A DNA stretch of 5,305 bases from Acidaminococcales bacterium (GTDB taxonomy: Bacteria > Bacillota > Negativicutes > Acidaminococcales > JAISLQ01), in the NCBI GenBank assembly GCA_031275255.1, contig JAISPA010000191.1, positions 1 to 5,305 of the forward strand, written 5' to 3'. The stretch's first letter is position 1. Each line of letters begins with the position of its first letter. Under the pieces are notes generated by a model that worked only from the letters and a program-made list of their open reading frames with translations, had not been told where the DNA came from and made no database searches. Positions 1 through 3,958 of the stretch are shown in pieces. Position numbers and translations under genes: made by a program.

Positions 1-63
1 TCCGATTATCCGCTTAAATTGTTCTTCCGTTAGCTTTTGCGACTCATCATATTTGTTCATCAT
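1..63 (-). CDS. IS5-like transposase, N-terminal fragment (continues beyond window)
   Basis: Read on the minus strand from position 63 this gives MMNKYDESQKLTEEQFKRIIG, still open at the window edge. The pattern, in particular LTEEQFKRIIG, is typical of the N-terminal helix-turn-helix found in many IS5-like DDE transposases (HTH_Tnp_4 type), which usually continues with a VKRxTFEKM-like segment. Two adjacent ATG codons (61-63 and 58-60) could start it. A weak AAAGG lies just upstream and gives better spacing to the second ATG. The family call rests on 21 residues and on the same-type C-terminal fragment next door, so the family is fairly likely but the exact group is open. Confidence 0.6.
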   Translation of the reverse strand, partial: MMNKYDESQKLTEEQFKRIIG

Positions 64-94
64 ACCTTTTATATCGGAGCTTTTGGAAATTTCC

Positions 95-114
95 TTAATT
101 GTTGGAGAGGTCTA
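95..114 (-). repeat. IS terminal inverted repeat, left end
   Basis: The plus strand reads TTAATTGTTGGAGAGGTCTA, differing at one base (101) from the copy at 239-258. It sits upstream of the minus-strand transposase start at 63, as a left terminal repeat should. Read outward to inward it begins TAGACCTCTCCAA. The boundary with the following transposase fragment falls inside TCTA at 111-114. Confidence 0.7.
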
Positions 115-242
115 TTGAAAATATCAACGCCAAAATCAAGGTGTTCAAAATCACAGCCAACAAATACAGAAACCGCCGCAACCGTTTCAAGCTCATAATG
201 TCCTTGATTTGCGGTATTTACAACTTTGAACTATTGCATTAA
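114..242 (+). pseudogene. IS5-like transposase, C-terminal remnant
   Basis: The frame from 114 to the TAA at 240-242 encodes 42 residues with no start codon: IENINAKIKVFKI, then NKYRNRRNRF, then GIYNFELLH at the end. This matches the usual C-terminus of DDE_Tnp_4 transposases, where an (I/V)E-x-(V/I)N-x-x-(I/L)K-x-F-(R/K)I motif is followed by RNRRKRF and GIYNYEL-like residues. The Glu at residue 2 may be the catalytic acid of the DDE triad (inference from family pattern). The rest of the gene is absent: immediately upstream lies the end of an oppositely oriented IS of the same type. It is therefore a dead remnant. The product cannot include the downstream methyltransferase because of the in-frame stop at 240. 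Confidence 0.75.
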
Positions 243-258
243 TTCTTGGAGAGGTCTA
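239..258 (+). repeat. IS terminal inverted repeat, right end
   Basis: The sequence TTAATTCTTGGAGAGGTCTA is 19/20 identical to 95-114. It follows the transposase fragment and includes its TAA stop. It contains GGAGAGG (248-254), a Shine-Dalgarno-like string, and TTG at 246, the only upstream start-like codon for the truncated hsdM frame. After the shared motif the two copies diverge (TTGAAA against ATATAT), which marks the IS edge near 257/258. Confidence 0.7.
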
Positions 259-1559
259 ATATATACGAGTTAGCGCGAACGCAAAGCAAAGAACTTTTGA
301 AGACTTTGCAAGCTGGATTTAAGTTTATAGAAAACGAGTCCTTTGATAGTACTTTTCGCGGTTTGTTTTCCGAGGTCAATCTCGACTCTGACAAGCTTGG
401 AAAAAACTATTCCGCTCGAAATGCAATGCTGTACTCAATTATAACCGAAATTGTCGATGGGCTTTCTGGATTTTCCAATGAAACCGATCTGTTAGGGAAT
501 GCCTATGAATACTTGATAGGTCATTTTGCGGCGGGTTCAGGCAAAAAAGCCGGAGAGTTCTATACTCCCCAGCAGATTTCCAGCATCTTGTCACGCATTG
601 TTATACTTGACAGCCAAAATCCTAGTGCAGGCAAAAAGCCATATATTACTAATTTGCTGGACTTTGCTTGTGGTTCGGCGTCCTTGTTGATCAATGTTAA
701 AAAACATCTTGAACCAAACAGCATTAGCCAGATATATGGGCAAGAAAAGAACATAACAACTTACAACCTTGCGCGCATGAACATGCTTCTCCATGGATTC
801 AAGGATACAGAGTTTCAAATATTTCACGGAGATTCACTGTTAAATGATTGGGATATCTTAAACGAGATGAACCCGGCAAAGAAATTGAAATGCGATGCGG
901 TTGTCGCAAATCCTCCTTTCAGCTACCGCTGGGAACCGAACGATACACTCGCCGAAGATTTTCGCTTTAAAAGCTACGGACTTGCCCCAAAATCTGCGGC
1001 AGACTTTGCTTTTCTGCTGCATGGATTCCACTTTTTGAGCGACGAAGGCACAATGGCAATTATTTTGCCTCATGGCGTTTTGTTCCGTGGCGGCACGGAA
1101 GAAAAAATCAGAACGAAGCTACTCAAAGACGGGAATATCGACACTATTATAGGCTTGCCATCAAACCTCTTTTTTTCTACTGGCATTCCAGTTTGCATTC
1201 TTGTACTCAAGAAGTGCAAGAAACCTGATGACGTGTTATTTATTAATGCAAGTGAATACTTTGAAAAAGGAAAACGTCAAAATGTTTTGCTGCCGGAGCA
1301 TATCGACAAGATTGTTGACACCTATCAGTTCCGTAAGGAAGAGGACAAGAAATATTCTCGCCGTGTTTCGATGGATGAAATTGAGAAAAACGGCTATAAT
1401 CTAAATATATCAAGATATGTGAGCACAACTGCGGAAGAAGAGATTGTTGATCTTGCAGCTGTGAAAAGAAGCCTTGACGAAATCGAGGATGTTATAAAAA
1501 ACGCAAAGGCTAAGCACAATCAGTTCTTGAAGGAGCTTGGCTTGCCAGAATTACCTTAA
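246..1559 (+). CDS. hsdM: Type I restriction-modification DNA methyltransferase subunit M, N-terminally truncated
   Basis: HsdM transfers a methyl group from S-adenosylmethionine to adenine N6 and works in a complex with the specificity subunit HsdS (family knowledge). The frame gives 437 residues. It shows the end of the N-terminal helical region (about 11-95), GEFYTP at 103-108, the AdoMet motif I DFACGSAS at 139-146, catalytic motif IV NPPF at 222-225, and a normal C-terminus with NGYNLNISRY (382-391) and HNQFLKELGLPE (424-435). Family members are usually about 490-530 residues, so roughly the first 80-100 are missing. The first four codons (TTG GAG AGG TCT) are IS end sequence. TAA at 240 blocks any further extension, and the first in-frame ATG is at 426. 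No hsdS or hsdR follows, and codon use is AT-rich compared with genes after 2115. The catalytic core looks intact, but the protein is probably not a working methyltransferase. The family call is very secure; the start is not. Confidence 0.9.
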   Translation: MERSNIYELARTQSKELLKTLQAGFKFIENESFDSTFRGLFSEVNLDSDKLGKNYSARNAMLYSIITEIVDGLSGFSNETDLLGNAYEYLIGHFAAGSGKKAGEFYTPQQISSILSRIVILDSQNPSAGKKPYITNLLDFACGSASLLINVKKHLEPNSISQIYGQEKNITTYNLARMNMLLHGFKDTEFQIFHGDSLLNDWDILNEMNPAKKLKCDAVVANPPFSYRWEPNDTLAEDFRFKSYGLAPKSAADFAFLLHGFHFLSDEGTMAIILPHGVLFRGGTEEKIRTKLLKDGNIDTIIGLPSNLFFSTGIPVCILVLKKCKKPDDVLFINASEYFEKGKRQNVLLPEHIDKIVDTYQFRKEEDKKYSRRVSMDEIEKNGYNLNISRYVSTTAEEEIVDLAAVKRSLDEIEDVIKNAKAKHNQFLKELGLPELP

Positions 1560-1669
1560 ACATGCTCCCAACGTCAATCGACATATTTCCGATTCTGTTT
1601 TTTTGCAAGCAATGGCTAATGTACGCGCCTCTTTCAGCTCTGCCGCCCATTAGCCCGATGGAGGACAAA
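1560..1669. other. Spacer after hsdM, no supported gene
   Basis: No convincing gene is seen here. An open frame from ATG 1562 to TGA 1732 (56 codons) starts two bases after the hsdM stop and shares its frame with ATG 1670, but its sequence (MLPTSIDIFPILFF at the start) does not resemble HsdS or any family I recognise. A weak hairpin (AATCG at 1576-1580 with CGATT at 1590-1594) precedes seven T residues (1598-1604) and could be a poor terminator for hsdM. Confidence 0.4.
1660..1664 (+). promoter_or_regulatory. Ribosome binding site for the ATG at 1670
   Basis: GGAGG lies five bases before ATG 1670-1672, a near-ideal spacing. It matters because the frame opened by this ATG stops after 20 codons (TGA 1730), whereas the longer, family-like reading is one base out of register. 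The site therefore argues that 1670 was the original start of the gene and that a base was lost shortly after it. Confidence 0.6.
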
Positions 1670-2070
1670 ATGAAAAATTATTTGCCGATTATATTGGATA
1701 TTCCTGGCAGCAAAAAACGAAAAGACGGCTGACAGACTTAGCCGCAATCGGAAAGCCCCTTAACGATTGCGGCATAAATTATAAAGAATTGGGTTTTGCG
1801 AAACGCAGGGATTTTTTCGGGAAATATCCCCAAAACGGCAAATTGTCGTTGCTATTGCCTTTGTCCTTGACGGACGATGATGTCGTAGACTTGGCGCTTG
1901 TAACCGAAAAAGCGACAGCAGGCAATTATTTGGGGCATACCATATTGCTCTTGGATTGGGCATACGGCAATGCGAGGTTGATTACAAGGCCCGACAGCGA
2001 CTGGCTTGTGGCAGAGCAAATTGAAGCCGGGAAAAACAACGACGCAGAGGCGATACAGATAGAAAGATAG
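1670..2070 (+). pseudogene. Small DUF3825-like protein, apparently frameshifted near its start
   Basis: From 1678 to the TAG at 2068-2070 one frame is open for 130 codons. It begins LFADYIGYSWQQKTKRRLTD and ends in a segment with LLLPLSL, DLALVTEK, NYLGHTILLLDWAYGNARL and RPDSDWL. That last segment is what I remember as the C-terminal signature of DUF3825 proteins, a poorly characterised family (recognition from memory, moderate). The frame has no ATG. ATG 1670 has an excellent GGAGG but is in another frame because AAAAA (1673-1677) follows it; one more A would give MKKLFADY and a continuous 133-residue protein. Full DUF3825 domains are, as I recall, clearly longer, so an internal part is probably also missing. 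The gene sits between the truncated hsdM and the dehydrogenase and looks like debris of the same accessory locus. A fallback start is TTG 1789 (93 residues), but no good ribosome site precedes it. It could also be a real short gene with a sequencing error. Confidence 0.5.
1741..1773. repeat. Perfect 10-bp inverted repeat inside the DUF3825-like gene
   Basis: GCCGCAATCG (1741-1750) and CGATTGCGGC (1764-1773) are exact reverse complements separated by 13 bases, GAAAGCCCCTTAA. The hairpin is stable on paper but has no T run after it (ATAAATTAT follows), so it is not a standard intrinsic terminator. It lies in the coding frame near the point where the sequence stops looking like the N-terminal part of the protein. 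Confidence 0.75.
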
Positions 2071-2100
2071 TCTCCGTTTGCAAAAAACACAAAAACAATG

Positions 2101-2106
2101 AGGAGG
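2101..2106 (+). promoter_or_regulatory. Ribosome binding site of the alcohol dehydrogenase
   Basis: AGGAGG ends eight bases before ATG 2115, a strong consensus site that fixes the start. The 44-base gap from the preceding stop at 2070 shows no clear promoter. Confidence 0.85.
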
Positions 2107-2114
2107 AACAACAC

Positions 2115-3293
2115 ATGCTCAACTTCGATCTGCACATTCCGACAAAAATTATTTTCGGGCGGAAAGCGCAGGAACAAATCGGCAAGGCATTGAAACCGTA
2201 CGCCGGCAAGGTGCTTTTGCATTACGGCGGCGGCAGCATTAAAAAAAGCGGCCTGTATAGCGAAATAACCGCCGCCCTGCGCGGGAGCGGCATAGCTTTT
2301 GCGGAACTTGGCGGCGTCGTGCCCAACCCGCGCCTTGGCTTGGTACAAAAAGGCATAGAGCTTTGCCGGAAAGAACAGGTGGAACTCGTCCTGGCCGTCG
2401 GCGGGGGCAGCGTCATAGACTCCGCCAAGGCTATCGCCATGGGATTCTATTATGAAGGAAACATCTGGGATGTTTACGAAACAGGCCAGGCCATTACCGC
2501 CGCCCTGCCGGTGGCCGCGGTGCTGACCATCCCCGCGGCGGGCAGCGAGTCCAGTCCGAACACGGTCATCACCAACGAGGAAAAAGCGATTAAACGCGGT
2601 TTTGGCAGCCAGCTGCTGCGGCCTGTCCTCAGCGTCGTCAACCCCGAGCTTTTCTTTACCCTGCCGCAAGAGCAGCTGGCCAACGGCGCAGCGGACATGA
2701 TGAGTCATATATTTGAGCGCTATTTCACCAACACCACCCACACGGATTTGACCGACAGCCTGTGCGAGGCCACTCTGAAAACCATTATGAAAAACGCGCT
2801 TCTGGTAAAAGCCGACCGGCAAGACTATGACGCCTGGAGCGAAATCGGCCTTGGCGCGACCTTTGCCCACAACAACATCCTGGGCGTCGGCAGGGAGCAG
2901 GATTGGGCCTGTCACGGCATGGAACACGAACTCAGCGCGATTTACGACGTGGCGCACGGCGCCGGTCTTGCCGTCCTGACCCCTAACTGGATGGAATACG
3001 TATATAAAGACAATATAGCCATATTTACGCAATTCGCCGTAAAGGTCATGGGCGTGGAAGGCGGCTATCGCCCTGCCGAAGCGCCGATATTGGCGGCTAT
3101 CGCCAAACTGCGCAAATTTTACCGCGAACTGGGGCTGCCCTCTACCTTAAAGGAATTGGGCATCGACGAAAGCAAACTGGAACTTATGGCCCAAAAGGCC
3201 ACCGGCGCCGCCTATGGCGCGGAAAGGCCACTGGGAAATTTCAAAAAACTCCTTTGGCAGGACGTTCTGGCCATATACAAACGCTCCGCCTGA
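2115..3293 (+). CDS. bdhA: Iron-containing NAD(P)H-dependent alcohol dehydrogenase (BdhA/YqhD type)
   Basis: This cytosolic group III dehydrogenase reduces aldehydes such as butyraldehyde to alcohols, or the reverse, usually with NADPH and a bound Fe or Zn (family knowledge). The 392 residues match the usual length of about 385-395. Visible are the N-terminal nucleotide-binding half with GGGSIKKSG (38-46) and AVGGGSVIDSAK (94-105), the TIPAAGSES loop (138-146), and the C-terminal helical metal domain with GAADMMSH (191-198), DWACHGMEHELSA (263-275) and DVAHG (278-282). The four metal ligands Asp194, His198, His267 and His281 are present, at the same numbers as in E. coli YqhD as I recall them. 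Stretches such as GMEHELSAIYDVAHG and LTPNWMEYV resemble clostridial butanol dehydrogenases more than YqhD. The ATG has a strong AGGAGG. A small membrane-protein gene follows 62 bases later and may be co-transcribed. The gene looks intact. The physiological substrate cannot be read from sequence; the symbol is by family only. Confidence 0.93.
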   Translation: MLNFDLHIPTKIIFGRKAQEQIGKALKPYAGKVLLHYGGGSIKKSGLYSEITAALRGSGIAFAELGGVVPNPRLGLVQKGIELCRKEQVELVLAVGGGSVIDSAKAIAMGFYYEGNIWDVYETGQAITAALPVAAVLTIPAAGSESSPNTVITNEEKAIKRGFGSQLLRPVLSVVNPELFFTLPQEQLANGAADMMSHIFERYFTNTTHTDLTDSLCEATLKTIMKNALLVKADRQDYDAWSEIGLGATFAHNNILGVGREQDWACHGMEHELSAIYDVAHGAGLAVLTPNWMEYVYKDNIAIFTQFAVKVMGVEGGYRPAEAPILAAIAKLRKFYRELGLPSTLKELGIDESKLELMAQKATGAAYGAERPLGNFKKLLWQDVLAIYKRSA

Positions 3294-3340
3294 CAAATTG
3301 AAAACCGGCGGGCAACAGCCCATCGGCTTAATCCAATGCA

Positions 3341-3346
3341 AAGGAG
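3341..3346 (+). promoter_or_regulatory. Ribosome binding site of the small membrane protein
   Basis: AAGGAG lies nine bases before ATG 3356 and supports that start. Confidence 0.75.
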
Positions 3347-3355
3347 ACTGTCCCC

Positions 3356-3685
3356 ATGGACGATAGCCTGAAAACACTTAACGATATGTCGCTGCCAGAC
3401 CTGAAAAGAGAAATTGCCCAAGGCGCGCGGTTTGTTGTTTTCCCTTACTGCGTATCCATTGTCGTCATGACCTTCAGGCGTAGCAGCCGCCCGTATTTTC
3501 TTCGGGCAACCCAATCATCGTTGCCTGCGGCTTTAAAATATATACTTGTTTCCTTGCTTTTCGGCTGGTGGGGGATTCCCTGGGGGCCTATTTATACCGT
3601 GGGCAGTTTGTTTGCAAATTTGAGCGGCGGCAAAGACATTACAAAGGAAATAATGGAAGATATAACAGGCGCGTCCGGCGGCTGA
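3356..3685 (+). CDS. Small membrane-associated protein of unknown function
   Basis: The 109-residue protein begins with a charged, soluble N-terminus (1-22, MDDSLKTLNDMSLPDLKREI). A hydrophobic stretch follows at about 24-39 (ARFVVFPYCVSIVVMTF), then a basic linker RRSSRPYF (41-48), then a second hydrophobic region at about 57-88 holding LLFGWWGIPWGPIY (67-80). The end is polar and Gly-rich. It may have two membrane-contacting segments with the basic linker between them, but the topology is inferred. The GWWGIPWGPIYT block and the following NLSGGKD are familiar to me from small uncharacterised bacterial proteins, without a named function. It lies 62 bases after the dehydrogenase on the same strand with its own good ribosome site, so co-transcription is plausible; a functional link is not shown. 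It looks complete. Confidence 0.8.
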   Translation: MDDSLKTLNDMSLPDLKREIAQGARFVVFPYCVSIVVMTFRRSSRPYFLRATQSSLPAALKYILVSLLFGWWGIPWGPIYTVGSLFANLSGGKDITKEIMEDITGASGG

Positions 3686-3768
3686 AACACACAAAAAACC
3701 GGCGGAGGGCATGTTGCTGCCGGCCGGCTGAAGCCACGGCGTCTTTGCGGCCGTGCCGCCAGGCGAGC

Positions 3769-3810
3769 AAGGCCGGGCACCGACCGGCCGTGGCGCAGCC
3801 CGGCCTTTAT
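3769..3810 (+). terminator. Candidate Rho-independent terminator
   Basis: AAGGCCGGGC (3769-3778) pairs perfectly with GCCCGGCCTT (3798-3807) around a 19-base loop, followed by TAT. The stem is strong but the U tract is short (TTTAT), so termination may be moderate. It lies 84 bases after the small membrane-protein gene and is well placed to end the dehydrogenase transcript. The A/T arms make it roughly symmetrical, so it could act on the minus strand too. Confidence 0.5.
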
Positions 3811-3949
3811 CCGTCCTTGGCTTGCACAAGCCTTGCCTTGTGGATATGCCTGTGTTTTATGCCTTGCGGGGCGGCAAACCGGCTCGCAAAGCTTATCCAT
3901 GTTTAACCGGGGAACAGTATTAGCGACAAAACATACTTTTTGGAAAGGC

Positions 3950-3955
3950 GGGGAG
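3950..3955 (+). promoter_or_regulatory. Ribosome binding site deciding a TTG start for the esterase
   Basis: GGGGAG ends three bases before TTG 3959-3961; GGAAAGG at 3942-3948 gives an alternative with longer spacing. The only in-frame ATG upstream (3899) has no such site and would put a charged 20-residue extension before the signal peptide. The TTG start is therefore preferred. Confidence 0.55.
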
Positions 3956-3958
3956 AAA

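Larger units (their letters stand above)
1..114 (-). mobile_element. IS5-like insertion sequence, left end (partial)
   Basis: This is the transposase-proximal end of an insertion sequence that runs off the left edge of the window. It contains the first codons of the transposase on the minus strand (63 down to 1), a short leader (64-94), and a terminal motif at 95-114 that recurs in the same orientation at 239-258. Because that second copy lies just after the stop codon of a plus-strand transposase fragment, the two motifs behave as the left and right inverted ends of one IS type. The exact last base of the element (113 or 114) cannot be fixed without its other end or an empty site. Confidence 0.7.
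114..258 (+). mobile_element. IS5-like insertion sequence, truncated right end
   Basis: This is the remaining right part of an IS: the transposase C-terminal codons (114-242) and the terminal motif (239-258), with the transposase stop codon overlapping the motif. Its left part is missing where a same-type IS of opposite orientation abuts at about 114. On its right side it joins hsdM sequence, which lacks its 5' portion. The element therefore probably removed or displaced the start of hsdM. Confidence 0.65.
3686..3958. other. GC-rich, hairpin-filled intergenic spacer
   Basis: No gene is supported on either strand; open frames here are out-of-frame extensions with implausible Arg/Cys/Pro-rich composition. 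The stretch contains the palindrome GCCGGCCGGC (3719-3728), a small hairpin CACGGC/GCCGTG (3735-3740 with 3750-3755), and the larger candidate terminator at 3769-3807. GGCCGTG occurs twice (3749-3755 and 3786-3792). The right part (3830-3958) must hold the leader and perhaps the promoter of the esterase, but I see no confident -35/-10 pair. Confidence 0.55.

Noticed and set aside
95..258. The two copies of TTGGAGAGGTCTA as a direct-repeat or CRISPR-like array
   Set aside because: There are only two copies, 144 bases apart, and the spacer codes for a transposase C-terminus. They are explained as the ends of two IS copies in opposite orientation.
1576..1604. Weak hairpin plus seven T residues as a terminator for hsdM
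   Set aside because: The stem has only five pairs (AATCG/CGATT) with low GC, and two bases separate it from the next unpaired stretch before the T run. It is too weak to list as a terminator.
1562..1732. Open frame of 56 codons starting two bases after the hsdM stop, where hsdS would be expected
   Set aside because: The residues do not resemble an HsdS N-terminus. No ribosome site other than hsdM sequence precedes it, and its end coincides with the out-of-register start of the frameshifted gene.
1926..3032. Minus-strand open frame of 368 codons opposite the alcohol dehydrogenase
   Set aside because: It is a shadow of the plus-strand gene, whose family motifs and metal ligands are unmistakable. 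The minus translation has no recognisable domain and the typical Arg/Gly/Val-rich look of antisense frames.
3568..3906. Plus-strand open frame of 112 codons running from the small membrane protein into the spacer
   Set aside because: It overlaps a better supported gene in another frame, has an implausible Arg/Cys/Ala composition, and no good ribosome binding site.
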